64,000 nt of DNA from Nothophaeocryptopus gaeumannii (taxonomy: Eukaryota > Ascomycota > Dothideomycetes > Mycosphaerellales > Mycosphaerellaceae): NCBI GenBank assembly GCA_031771865.1, contig JASISA010000022.1, positions 248,001 through 312,000 of the forward strand. Reading direction: 5' to 3'. Shown here one piece after another: positions 10,587-22,622 of the stretch (positions within the stretch are counted from its first letter, which is position 1; each line of letters opens with the position of its first letter). A program made the translations under genes and the position numbers. Under the pieces are notes generated by a model, which worked only from the letters and a program-made list of their open reading frames with translations, did not search any database and was not told the origin of the DNA.

Positions 10587-13500
10587 ATGTCTGCGTCGCG
10601 GTAAGTGTTGTCAATCAAAGATCACGTGACTCGACCGACTGACCCTCGCCCCCCCAGCCTTGACCGTCTCGTAGTGCTGCTTGAGACCGGTTCCACACAG
10701 CTTATCCGTAACACCGCCGCACAACAACTCGCGGATGTCCAGAAAAACCATCCCGACGAGCTCTTCAACCTCCTCACCCGTGTGGTTCCTTATTTGCGAT
10801 CTCCGTCCTGGGACACCCGAACTGCTGCCGCCCGCGCCATCGGCGGCATTGTCGAACATGCTGAGCTCTTCGATCCCAATGCCACTCTGGATGGCGGTAA
10901 GCAAGACCTGACCCTCGGCTCCGATGGCCAAGTCAAACGGGAAGACGACGCGGCATCAAATCTAGCGTCTTCCGAGCAATTGCAATTGGGAAGCCTTGAT
11001 GTCGAAGCAATCCTGACCCATGGCAAAGAACTTCTTGGTAGTGCCGGGAAGCAGTATGACTTCAAACTGGCCGGCTTGAATGCATCGGAACGATTAGCTG
11101 CGCAGAAGAAGACTCTCACCAAAAGGCTTGGTCTTGGCGGAGAATACATCGAGGACGATCTGGTCACGGAAACAGATATTGCCATTCGTACATCATCTTT
11201 TTCGGCCTCGAACTTACCAAAGATCGATACGAGTGCCACTAGAAATGGCAACGAAGACGCCATTATGAAGTCTCCGGACGAGGTTCCACCCCAAACCCCA
11301 GCGGGTGGGGAGATGAGCAAGCGGCAACTCAATATGCTCAAGCGCAGGCGAAAAGAAGAGCTGAAACGCGACAACAAGAAGTTCAAATACGACTTCGCTG
11401 TGCGCCGGGGTAGCACGAGTGTCGCTCAGACTCCAGCGGACGATCCCAAGCAGGAAATCAAGCAGGAGGCAGACCAGAACGGCAGCTCAGACTATTTCTC
11501 GCTGGATCGCAAGCCGGGAGGCGACGATGACTCCAAGGTTGTCTCGGAATTTAAAGGCATGCCCGTTCCAGAAAAGTCAACACTGATGTCTGAAGCTGAG
11601 GAAGAAGGCAAAGAGTGGCCCTTCGAGCGTCTTTGCGAGTTCTTGTCCATAGACTTGTTCGACCCGCAATGGGAGATTCGGCACGGCGCGGCGATGGGCC
11701 TACGAGAGATTGTTCGTGCTCACGGTGCTGGTGCGGGACGATTGGCATCCAAGACTCGCGACGAGAACGATCAGCTGAATTGGGCATGGTTGGAAGACTT
11801 AGCGTGTCGAATTTGCTGCGTCTTCATGCTTGATCGATTCGCAGACTACGTTTCAGACAACGCGGTTGCACCGATTCGAGAGACAGCTGGCCAAGTTCTG
11901 GGTGCAGTGCTTCAATTTCTGCCGGCCTCATCTGTTCACCAAGTCAATCGTATCCTTTATCGACTTGTCATGCAGAAGGATCTCAAGGTCACCCGCAGAA
12001 TCTGGCACGCTTGCCATGGCGGCATGATTGGCATGCGGTATCTGGTCGCAGTGCGCACAGACCTTCTGTTCCAGGATCGATCATTGATGGACGGCGTCCT
12101 CGAATGCGTGATCAAGGGCCTGGGGGATCAAGACGATGACGTTAGATCGGTCAGTGCAGCTACCCTCATCCCAGTGGCGAAGGAGTTCGTCAATGTCCGC
12201 GCCGACGAGTTGAGCCATCTCATCAGTGTCGTCTGGGAATGCTTATCGAGTCTCTCGGACGATCTCAGCGCAAGCACTGGCTCTGTCATGGACCTTCTGG
12301 CCAAACTTTGCAGTTTTCCTGAAGTCCTCCTGGCCATGAAGCAGAATGCGGCTGCTGATCCGCTGCAATCATTTGACGAGCTCGTACCACGGCTGTACCC
12401 ATTCCTACGCCACACAATCACCACCGTCAGGTCAGCTGTTCTCCGTGCCTTGCTCACATTTATCAATATTGAGGGTACGGATACCAAAGGCTGGATTAAT
12501 GGTAAAGCCCTGCGCCTGGTCTATCAGAATCTATTGGTGGAGCGCAACGACGGTGTCCTCAAGCTTTCGCTGGATGTCTGGAACGCGCTGGTGGATGCGA
12601 TTGCGGCGCAAGGACCGGAGGCGTTCAAGCGTGAATTTGAGCCGCACGCCATTCCGCTTGTGACTCTCACGATTCATCCATTGGGCGTTAGCCGTCACCC
12701 CATCCCCATGGACTCGACGTTGTTCATCAAGCCGTCTGGACAGACCTACGCGCCTCTTGCCAGCGCCCACCGCGCTTCGCCGGTCAACGGAGCTGATGCA
12801 GCGAAGAAGCGACGCAAATCTGACAAGAAAGAGAACTCGGCACCCCCGCCCACAACAACCGCGCACAACATAGACGCGGCCATAATGCAGGGCGACATTG
12901 ATCTCGTTGGTGCCGATGTGATGATCCGAACGAGAAGTTTAGCAACACGCGCTCTGGGCAAGGCGATCTCGAATTGGCCAAACAATGATCGACATGCCTT
13001 CTTCGCGGCAGAGTTGCTTCCGCATTTGAAGTCGATGTATGGTTCCACACAACTCTTCACTGCAATGGCTTTTGAAGGATATGCCTTATCGAGTTGCGAT
13101 AAAGAGTCCCTCGCCACCGAAGCCTGCGCAGAGCTGAGGGCTCTAATAGAAGATGACCGCCCTGGTTGGTATAGCGACTTGACGAGCTATCTGCGGATCG
13201 CGCGGGCCCAGTGTCAACAGCTGCTGAATGCTTTCCAAGAGCAGGGCCATGTTGCTGGAAGCAAGCTGCCCATCATTGCCGTTGTTTGCCAGGGCGAGCC
13301 AGAAGCTGGCAAGAACGCTTTCTCCATCGGCGATGCTGAGAAGATTGTATCACAAGACTTTGACAGGCTGAAGAAGAGTCTCTCCACGGTTCAGCGCATG
13401 ACGGCGGCTGAAGCCTTGAACACAGCAAAGCTTGACGCTGGAAGTGCTATTGGCGACGCTCAGGCCGCACGGGCTCAGGCCGACTTGCGCATTCGTTCGG

Positions 13501-16352
13501 CAGCAGCAGCAGCTCTTATCGCTTTCCAGGCGGTTCCAAAGAAGCCACAGTACGCCATCAAGGCTATAATGGACAGTATAAAAGACGAAGACAACATCGA
13601 CCTTCAGCACCGGACAGCTTCAGCGGTTGCCAGCCTCATCGTCCAGTTGGTGGCCAATCAACGTCACAAAGTGGTCGAGAAGGTGGTGGGAAACCTCGTC
13701 AAATTCTGTTGCATGGAGACTGGAGAGACACCCGAGTTTCATCCGAACGCCGACCGTGAAACGGGTATTCTCTCGTTACAGAAGGACGAGGATATACAAG
13801 ACCGCCCTGATGCTGCTAAATACGAGCGAGAGGTCAAGGCTGCGCGCATCACCCGCCGTGGGGCAAAGGATGCATTGGAGCAGTTGTGTCAAACCTTTGG
13901 CGCAGAACTTTTCGCCAAGGTTCCAGTTCTTCAAGCACTGATTGAAGGTCCTGTCAGGCACTGCTTCACGGACGACTTGCCAGACAACATCCGTGACCCG
14001 GATACGACGCTCGGACAAGAAGCTGTTGATGCGATGTCTACACTGCGTGCTCTGGTAGCAACACTGGACTCGACGCTCCACTCTTGGATCTTGTCGCTTT
14101 TGCGTTTTGTCGCAAGGGCGCTACAAAGCAAGCTCGCCGTTCTGCGATACACTGCAGCCAAGTGCTTTGCCAGCGTCTGCAGCGTTATCACTGTGCAAGG
14201 CTTCACCATGCTTGTCGAGCAAGTCATCCCACCCATCAACAATGCACACGAAGTCACCCATAGGCAAGGAGCAATCGAGTGCATATATCACTTGATCCAG
14301 GTTATGGGCGATGGCATCTTACCATACGTCATCTTCCTCCTAGTCCCAGTGCTCGGACGCATGAGTGATTCTGACCCGGGGGTCCGATTGATCGCAACAA
14401 CAGCATTCGCCACGTTGGTCAAGCTGGTGCCCCTAGAGGCTGGCATTCCGGATCCGGAAGGTCTCCCTCAGAGTCTCCTTGACGGCAGGGACCGGGAGCG
14501 CAAGTTCATCGGCCAGATGCTCGATCCCAAGAAAGTCGAAGTGTTTGAGATTCCAGTCGCCATCAAAGCCGAGCTCCGCTCTTATCAACAAGAAGGTGTC
14601 AACTGGCTGGCTTTTCTCAATCGCTACAACCTTCATGGAGTCCTCTGTGACGACATGGGTCTTGGAAAGACTCTGCAGACACTCTGCATTGTCGCCAGCG
14701 ATCATCACTTGCGAGCTGAGGAATATGCCAAGACGCAGGCGCTGGACAAGCAACGCTTACCATCCCTTATCATTTGCCCTCCCACGTTGACTGGGCACTG
14801 GAAACAAGAAATCCGGACATACGCGCCTTTCTTGCATGCCGTAGCATACGCTGGTCCCCCTGGCGAACGTGGAAAGGTCCGGGATCAGCTTGACACTGCT
14901 GATGTTGTCATCACTTCGTATGACATTGCTCGGAACGACATCGAGATCTTGGCTCCCATAAATTGGAACTACTGTGTTTTGGATGAAGGTCATTTGATCA
15001 AGAATCCGAAGGCCAAAGTGACTTTGGCCGTAAAGCGACTTGCCAGCAATCACCGCCTCATCCTCTCGGGAACGCCCATCCAAAACAACGTGCTCGAGTT
15101 GTGGTCACTCTTCGACTTTCTCATGCCGGGTTTCTTGGGGACTGAGAAAGTCTTTCAGGATCGCTTTGCAAAGCCCATTGCCGCTAGCAGATTTGCGAAG
15201 TCATCTTCGAAAGAACAAGAAACGGGCGCGTTGGCCATTGAGTCTCTACACAAACAAGTTCTACCGTTCTTGCTTCGGCGCTTGAAAGAGGAAGTGCTGA
15301 AAGATCTACCCCCCAAGATTCTGCAAAACTATTACTGCGATCTCAGCGAGCTTCAAAAGCGACTGTTCGACGATTTCACTAAGAAGGAGTCCAAGTCGTT
15401 GCAGTCAATGGCCGGCAATCCTGACAAGGAGGCGAAACAGCACATTTTTCAAGCGCTCCAGTACATGCGAAAGCTGTGCAACTCACCTGCAATGGTGATG
15501 AAGGAAGGTCACAAGCAATTCGCCGCCATCCAGCAACTACTTGCCAAGGAAGGCTCCAGCGTGAAAGATCCAAAACACGCACCAAAGCTTACGGCACTTC
15601 GGGACTTGCTTGTAGACTGCGGCATAGGGGCCGAGTCAGCCGACCAAGGAGGCGTGCCGACTGCAGACCAGGCGGTGTCCCAACATCGTGCCTTGATATT
15701 TTGTCAGATGAAGGAGATGCTTGACATGGTCGAGAACACGGTGCTCAAGAAGATGCTTCCAGGGGTCACGTTCTCGCGATTGGACGGCTCTGTCGAAGCG
15801 TCGAAGCGTCAGGATATTGTGAACCGGTTCAATTCCGATCCATCCATTGATTGCTTGCTTTTGACCACGAGCGTTGGTGGTCTGGGCCTGAATCTGACGG
15901 GAGCGGACACGGTCATCTTCGTCGAGCATGACTGGAATCCGCAAAAGGATCTGCAGGCAATGGACCGGGCGCATCGTATCGGCCAGAAGAAGGTGGTGAA
16001 CGTGTATCGGCTGATCACGAGGGGCACACTTGAAGAAAAGATTTTGAATCTCCAGCGGTTCAAGATCGACGTTGCATCTACTGTGGTGAATCAGCAAAAT
16101 GCCGGTCTGGGGACCATGGAGACGGATCAGATCTTGGATCTCTTCAACCTGGGCGAGACGGACCCGAACCTTGCGATTAGCGACAAGCCGGAGGCCAACG
16201 GACTGGATGAGTCGAACGCCGTCGACGCCGAAGGCAACATGCGCGAGAAGGGCAAAAAGGGTATCCTCGACGAACTGAGCGAGCTCTGGGATGACAAACA
16301 GTACGAGGAGGAATTCAACCTCGATGGGTTCCTGAAGACCATGAAGGCGTGA
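10587..16352 (+). CDS. MOT1: TBP-associated Snf2-family ATPase Mot1 (BTAF1)
   Basis: Mot1 uses ATP to strip TATA-binding protein from DNA and so redistributes it between promoters in the nucleus. Exon 1 is 14 nt (10587-10600). A 57-nt intron (GTAAGT to CCCCAG) leads to exon 2 (10658-16352). The join gives MSASRLDRLVVLLETGSTQ, the conserved N-terminus, and 1902 aa in total. The N-terminal two thirds are HEAT-type helical repeats (for example VVPYLRSPSWDTRTAAARAIGG) with basic disordered inserts. The C-terminal Snf2 motor shows motif I DDMGLGKT (about 1337), motif II DEGH (about 1447), LSGTPIQNN, and motifs V-VI TTSVGGLGLNLTGAD and QAMDRAHRIGQ (about 1773). All catalytic residues are present, and the length fits the family. 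Identification is secure. Confidence 0.97.
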
Positions 16353-16883
16353 GGAGGTAATGAATGGCATTTAGCGAAATATCATATAGCATAGCGTAGG
16401 CGTTGGGCAAGGCCCACGGACACGGTGAGCTTGAGGGCCCAGCTCAGGCCCGGCGTCATCTCGAGTAGTATTTGAACCGGTAGAATTGTAGAATTGTACG
16501 ACTAGGGGCTGCAATGAACGGAGTCCTTTTTCTCGGAGTCGTGTCTTGTTTTCCTCGTCTGGTTGCGCAGTAGTGCAGTAGTGGTGATGGTAATGGCAAT
16601 GGTAATAGTTGTAGGAGTAGGGACAAGACCAAATGCAACTGACGATGGAACGGACGGGTGGGAAAATGGGATCGCGTCTTCGCTCGGGAACCTTCGGGTT
16701 GAGGAGGTTGAGCGAGCGCCAAGCTGGCCCGAGCGGCCTCGCTCTCTCCTTGACCTTTTGGAAAACAAATTCCATTCATCTCGACCTTGTCCTCATCACT
16801 TCCGCATCGCGGCATATCACCAGACACTCCACTCATCTTTCTTTCCCTCTACACAGTCAATTCGACATTGAACCGCCGTCACA
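16353..16883. other. Intergenic, promoter of ADP/ATP carrier
   Basis: No gene seen. Minus-strand open frames here are driven by CAT/TAC-like low complexity around 16560-16620. The right end is a pyrimidine-rich leader directly before the carrier start codon. Confidence 0.5.
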
Positions 16884-18496
16884 ATGGCTAAGGGAGAAGG
16901 TACGCCTGCCTACGCAGCCGCCTGCGCCTGACACTGGACGCGAAGACCACTGCTAACTCACTTGCGACAGTCAACCAGCAGGAGAAGTCCTTGTGCGTAT
17001 ATCCCCCATCCGCCCACCGCACACCGATGATGCCTCGCTCGTGCTGCGCCGCTCGATGCTCGAAGCCCTCGCCGTCGCCGCTCTTGTCGACGCCGCCGCA
17101 CAAGCGCCGCGGCGCCGAGCGCGTGGCCGAGCTTTCACGGCGCACCTATCATCCATTCATTGACTGGCATCGAGATGGACAGACACAGCTGACATCCATC
17201 TAGCATGGGCATGCCTGGCTTCGTCGTCGACTTCTTGAGTACGTAACACCCAACCCCCTCTGCCGCCGATGCGCATACACCGTCCGTCACGGCGGCCGAA
17301 GCTCCGCACCCGGAGCTGGAGCTCGAGATAAGAGCTTGGGAAGCGCAGGCGGTCCGCGAGTCCCGATATTGACAATTCTCTAGTGGGTGGTGTTTCCGCC
17401 GCCGTCTCGAAGACCGCCGCTGCTCCTATTGAGCGTATCAAGCTCCTCATCCAGAACCAGGTACGTCCAGACAAATCGCGCGCGCGCTACTATTCGGCAA
17501 GCCGCCGTAAAAGCAGTCTGCATAGACCTGGCTTCAATGGAAACAAAGCTGACTAGTGTGCGTGTGTGTGCATAGGATGAGATGCTTCGATCCGGCCGTC
17601 TCGACCGCAAGTACGATGGTATCATGGACTGCTTCCGTCGTACCTCCGCCGACGAGGGTGTCATCTCCCTCTGGCGAGGTAACACTGCCAACGTCATCCG
17701 TTACTTCCCGACTCAGGCCCTGAACTTTGCTTTCCGTGATACCTTCAAGTCCATGTTCGGCTACAAGAAGGAGCGCGACGGCTACTGGTGGTGGATGGCT
17801 GGTAACCTGGCCTCCGGTGGTGTAAGCTCTTACCTCTTGGGCATGGTTGACAGACCGAAGAGCAGCTCTGACTCGCGTACAGATGGCTGGTGCCACCTCC
17901 CTCCTCTTCGTCTACTCTCTCGACTACGCCCGTACTCGTCTTGCCAACGACGCGAAGAACGCCAAGTCCGGTGGTGACCGCCAGTTCAACGGTCTCGTCG
18001 ACGTCTACAAGAAGACCCTCGCCTCTGACGGTATCCTTGGTCTTTACCGTGGTTTCGGTCCTTCCGTTGCTGGTATCATCGTCTACCGTGGTCTCTACTT
18101 CGGTATGTACGACTCGCTTAAGCCTGTCGTGCTCGTCGGCACACTCGAGGGCAACTTCCTCGCCTCCTTCTTGCTCGGCTGGACTGTCACAACTGGTGCT
18201 GGTATCGCTTCCTACCCTCTCGACACTGTCCGCCGTCGTATGATGATGACTTCTGGTGAGGTAAGTACCGGCAAAATATTTCAAAAGACGACTATGCAAT
18301 TCAATACTAATGTCCAATGTAGGCCGTCAAGTACAAGTCTTCCTTCGATGCCGCCAGCCAGATCATCGCCAGGGAGGGTGTCAAGTCTCTCTTCAAGGGT
18401 GCTGGTGCCAACATCCTCCGTGGTGTCGCAGGTGCTGGTGTGCTCTCCATCTACGACCAGGCGCAGCTCCTCATGTTCGGCAAGAAGTTCAAATAA
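16884..18496 (+). CDS. AAC: Mitochondrial ADP/ATP carrier
   Basis: Inner-membrane carrier that exchanges matrix ATP for cytosolic ADP. Seven exons: 16884-16899, 16971-16992, 17204-17238, 17384-17460, 17576-17821, 17883-18260 and 18323-18496, totalling 315 aa. All junctions have GT-AG ends and keep the frame. The first four exons are tiny (16, 22, 35 and 77 nt); together they encode the short N-terminal tail, GMPGFVVDFL and the first carrier motif region (KTAAAPIERIKLLIQNQ). Three mitochondrial-carrier repeats follow (PxD/ExxK/R motifs in PIERIK, SLDYAR and PLDTVR), plus the ADP/ATP carrier signature RRRMMM. The C-terminus is GAGVLSIYDQAQLLMFGKKFK. Concentration of introns at the 5' end is usual for highly expressed fungal genes. 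Identification is secure. Confidence 0.97.
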
Positions 18497-19151
18497 GCGA
18501 TTCGCCCTCGCAGCCAACACATTTGAAGAGTAAAAGGTGATTGACAGAACGAAAGACGGGTTCGCATGCCGTAGCGATTGCGGACAAGGTGGAAGTTGAT
18601 GTGGAATGCATTGCTGCTCTTGCATGGAGGTGGTTTGGGCAGGCAATCAGGAGCATGAAGCGTTGCGCAGCGTTACAGAAGAGCGCAATCCGTGTACCTT
18701 TATTCCGGCCTCGGCAACAACACTCTTCCCTGTATTACAATTGGTTGCTCGTACTAAAGGCGTATAGAATTGATTTACGTGGTGTTTCTATACTATTGCA
18801 CGTCTGCGATTCCTCTCGCAGTGCCCGTGAGGATGTGTCTTCCATCGCCGGCGGTGCTCGCTGGTACGTGTATTGCTAACCAACATGAACACTGCACATT
18901 CAGCGCTACGTCATCGGCAAAGTGCACTCAAACAAAGCCTACATGCACCTTTGGCAAGGGGGCTCCGGCCACATACACCACTTTCCCTCAAACAGGACTT
19001 GAACCATTGCAGCAATCAACGCCGCTCAAGGCGCAAACGAAGGCCAACACTGCAGACTGGCTACACAGCAGACAGCTGGCACAGTATACATTGTACTTTG
19101 AGCAATAGTCCTGTCCGCCAGCTCCTAGCTCTTAGCTTCGTGCTCTCAGCA
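18497..19151. other. Intergenic, nothing recognised
   Basis: No coding frame with features. A minus-strand GGTTCAAGTCC near 19005 resembles a tRNA T-loop, but its stem does not pair and no other arms can be drawn. Confidence 0.5.
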
Positions 19152-19963
19152 ATGCCTCCAGTCCCGGTTCACATAGGTGAGACGCTTTCCTCTTTTCCTC
19201 CCCTTGGCCACAACTTGTTGGGCAATTGCATCGGCCGGCGTGAGCCCTGACACGTTCTCGCGCGGCAGATGATCCTATCACACCGAAGAGAGCACAAGAC
19301 ATAGCAGCAACATCGCCATATCCTCCTGCGCAGCCAGGCGCTGTCCTTGTACCTGCGCCTACTGCACCATCCACCCAGGCACAATCCGCAGTGCAATCTC
19401 AGCTCGCGCCCACAAGAACAATGCCTGCTCGGTCCAACTATGCTCCTCCGCCTCCTCAGCCCGGTCCAGTGCCCGTCCCGCCGTTGCAGCAGGCTTCCAT
19501 ACCTGTTCCGAGCACGCTCCCACCTCCTCCAAAGGCCGGTCAGACAGCGACAGCAACGGCGGCGGCAGCAATAACAACGCCTCCGCAGATGAACATGTCC
19601 CCTCCTGAACATAACTATGCACCGGTGCATGGCACATCGCCTTCGACTACAACATCGTCAAGAGCAGGGCCAGCCACGCTGCAGTTCGGTGCAGCAACAG
19701 GACCGCAAATACATGCCGGCTCAGGTCCACCGGGATATCAGCAAAATGTGAACGCGCAGGAGATGACCTCCGCGGCACGCGCTAGCCTCGACCAACAAGA
19801 GCGAACAGAGAGCGTGGCTGCCAATCTGGGCTTTGGCAGAGACGGCACGAACGACACGGCGGGAAACATGTGGAAGGCAGTACAAGGCTGGGCCAATACT
19901 GCTGGGACCTCGCTCAAGCAGGCCGAGGAGGAGGTTTGGAGGCGCATCAATAAGGGATCGTAG
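19152..19963 (+). CDS. Proline-rich conserved fungal protein of unknown function
   Basis: Two exons, 19152-19176 and 19269-19963 (GTGAGA to CGGCAG), give 239 aa beginning MPPVPVHIDDPITPKRAQ. The middle is a disordered Pro/Gln/Ala/Ser-rich stretch with repeated YAPPPPQPGPVPVPP-like blocks. The last about 60 residues look structured: a predicted helix with the pattern NLGFGRDGTNDTAGNMWKAV, then QGWANTAGTSLKQAEEEVWRRI. I recall the same two-part design in hypothetical proteins of other filamentous ascomycetes, but no named domain or function. There is no signal peptide or membrane segment. The start is supported by the short first exon with a clean donor; without it no ATG precedes the open frame. 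Confidence 0.75.
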
Positions 19964-20209
19964 TCAAGATGATACAATTGGTTCACAATATGCCATACCA
20001 GGTTGTGCCACAACTGCTTGCATGTGCCCGAGGGCGGTAGTGGTGAATCAGCCAGCGCAACGAGTCAAAGTTGACAGGTTGGCCAATCAAACGAGCCGCA
20101 TTTTGAGCAATTCGCACTTCAAATCTCAAGCACATGCACCCTTTTCATCCTTCAATCACTCCCTTCCACAAACGCCTTCGTCGTCTTTGATATTTCGACC
20201 AGCGCAGAC

Positions 20210-20874
20210 ATGAACAGACCTCGCAACCGTCAATCAGATCGATCTCAACAGCAGCAGCCGACCAGTGGGCGTGGCAGAGGCCGTGGCAGGGGCCGTGGCC
20301 GGGGAGAATCTCATAGGTCTGCCTATTCACCTGTACCCACTGTCCACGAGGTCGTATCGGGAGCCGCTGTTTCCATTGTGCTGAAACAAGATCAGCCTAC
20401 AGGTCGTGAAGTTCAAGGAATTGTATGTCAAACCACATCGTCATACTTTCGCACTCCCTCGAAAGACTCAAATGTCGGCTGATTCTTCCCTCACATCAGG
20501 TACAAGATCTACTCACGCGTGGCAACCATCCCCGAGGCATCAAGGTCCGGCTGCAAGATGGAAAGGTCGGGAGAGTGCAACGAATGGTCAACGACGTCAA
20601 CGACGTCAACTTGGGGTCAAATGGAACGCGTGATGAAGGCACAGCGACTGATGTTGTCAATACCTTGTCGAGGCCACCGACCCAGCGTGACGTTCGGAAT
20701 GACCACGACCAGCGCCCTCCACCTCGAACGTTGGCGGACTATCTACCTCAATCGAACAGCGACAGATATCCACAGCCAGAGACGATCGACATCACTGCCA
20801 AGTGTCCCATTTGCGGACTGTTCGAAGGCGACGAAATCGCAGTCTCTCATCACGTTGAAACCCATCTTGGCTGA
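20210..20874 (+). CDS. RGG-repeat protein with YwbE-type (DUF2196) domain and zinc finger
   Basis: Two exons, 20210-20422 and 20500-20874, joined in phase 0 (GTATGT to CATCAG), give 195 aa. The N-terminus has a glutamine run and a GRGRGRGRGRG block, typical of nucleic-acid-binding RGG/RG tails. The centre, GAAVSIVLKQDQPTGREVQG then LLTRGNHPRGIKVRLQDGKVGRVQRM, is the YwbE/DUF2196 fold, a small beta-barrel domain known from bacteria and found in fungi. A short KNOW-like spacer of VNDVNDVN follows. The C-terminus CPICGLFEGDEIAVSHHVETHL has the Cys2-His2 spacing of a UBZ-like zinc finger. This suggests a nuclear or RNA-associated protein with possible ubiquitin binding; function is not established. 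Its 3' end lies 153 bp from that of the convergent folylpolyglutamate synthase. Confidence 0.85.
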
Positions 20875-21027
20875 TAAGAGCGTTCGCTGCAAGCTGGTCC
20901 TGTTCTGCAAAACTCCAACGAATCAAATGACCAGGTCTTGCCCTCATACTGAAAGATCGACTCTCAAACCCCTTGAGCACAGCTTTCACACTTGTTGGGG
21001 GTACTGTCCAAGGCAGCACAAGCTGCT

Positions 21028-22622
21028 TCAATCGCATGAGGGAGTTTTGGGCTTCCAGCCCAGGATTCGCAACGATGGACCGACGAGATGTTGACTACCT
21101 GTGATTAGCGTCTGCATTCCCTGGGGACCCAACTTCCTTGCCAGAGAAATGGCACCTTGAATTGTCGGCTTGTCCCATAAGTGTGCTCGGGAGTCAATTC
21201 TTGTCCACACCTCACGGAACAAAGCCGAATTGTGGATTTGAACTGGACTTTGAACCTCGGCAGATTCGTCGTAGGTACTGAAAATAACATGCTCGACTTT
21301 GCAGTCGAACTTCAGTAATGAGTTTCCCAGACTCTCTAGCAGCTTTGCTGCATCCCGAAGGTCGTTGATGTGGCTGAAAATGAGAATGCGCGGCATGGAG
21401 TCAACACCCTTGGGAGATCGACTCCCATCCGTAATGCGAGCAAACCATTGAGCGGCGACCTCCACACTCATATCATTGTGAGCAGCATCCAAGTAGAACA
21501 TCCACCGTCCGTCAGGAACGGTCTGAAATCGTCCCGGCCAAGAGAAGCCATTGATTCCGGCCACGATATCCTCTCGAGTCAGTCTACCATTTGCTTGCTT
21601 GTCGAGAAAGGCCTCCGCGGCAGCGATGGCTAGCGACGCATTCTTCCTTTGGACGTCAGGCTGCAAGACAATAGAGTCCTCTGGAAGCCTTCGATCTGTG
21701 TCGATGAATTGCACCGGCGTGAGCTTTTCGGCACTTCGATCGCGAAGAATTCGTGCTGGAGCTGCATCTTGGGATGCTGAGAGTGCCACTGCACCTTCTT
21801 TGAAGATACCGGCTTTGTGCCATGCAATGTTCTCAATGGTAGGGCCCAAGGATGCAACATGGTCCATACCAAGTGATGTGACAGCCGTCACCACCGGCTT
21901 TTGAACCACATTCGTCGCATCGTACTCGCCGCCGTTATGTGTCTCGATTATAGCAACGTCCACTTCCTCGCAAATAAAGACGTGAAACGCCATCAGGGCT
22001 AATAGCTGCAAATACCGAGGTCCCTTCTGAAAGACATCCTTTGCAGGGTCATACTCAAGTCTCAGCTGAGGAAGGCAGTCGTATACTTCAAAGAAATATT
22101 TCGCAAACAAGACAGGAGATATGGGCTCGGAATTGATTCGTATTCGCTCCTCTGGTAGAATGAGATGCGGTGACGTGTAAAGACCAGTCTTGTGTGGGTG
22201 TCCGGTACGTCGACCGTGCGCTCGTAGGCAAGACTCTGTGAAGGCACAAGTCGATCCTTTACCTTTCGTTCCGGCAATGTGTATGATATTGAGACTGTTC
22301 AGGTCTTGTTCCTGCAAGTTTCAGCTGTGGTCTTCCGAACGTTGAGTCCCGCGGGCTTTGTCGTACCGAATGACCAAGAGCGTGAAGCCATTCAGACATG
22401 CCTGTGATGCTCGGCGCCCCTCTCAAATCTGGAGTCTCATTCGATTGGCCGTTCGTGGTTCTACTTGCATCTGTCGGTCCTGCTCGTTGCGGTCGGCGCT
22501 GTCGCCGTTGCCGCTGCAAGATCCGCAGTGCATTCTGTTGCCAGGTGAGTCAAAGCAATGTGTGTATTTTCAGAGGCAATATGTACATCGTAGCTCCTTT
22601 CCTCGCCTTGTTCGGTCATCAT
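21028..22622 (-). CDS. MET7: Folylpolyglutamate synthase
   Basis: Adds gamma-linked glutamates to folates, retaining them in cytosol and mitochondria and supporting methionine and one-carbon metabolism. Three minus-strand exons: 22587-22622, 22367-22534 and 21028-22311. Both introns are GT-AG and phase 0, total 495 aa. The first exon is 36 nt, ending ERSYD, and the join gives SYDNALRIL, the expected family start. Visible motifs: ATP loop HIAGTKGKGST (about 80-90), GLYTSPHL, ERIRINSEPIS, the Mur-ligase core GGEYDATNVV, SLGMDHVASLG, WHKAGIFKEGA, and LDAAHN near the C-terminal domain. The family usually has LDGAHT at that last place; the change is mild. No strong mitochondrial presequence is visible from this start, though an upstream alternative cannot be excluded. 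Confidence 0.93.

Noticed and set aside
18990..19030. tRNA-like GGTTCAAGTCC on the minus strand
   Set aside because: The T-stem bases do not pair beyond two positions, and no anticodon or acceptor arms can be drawn around it.
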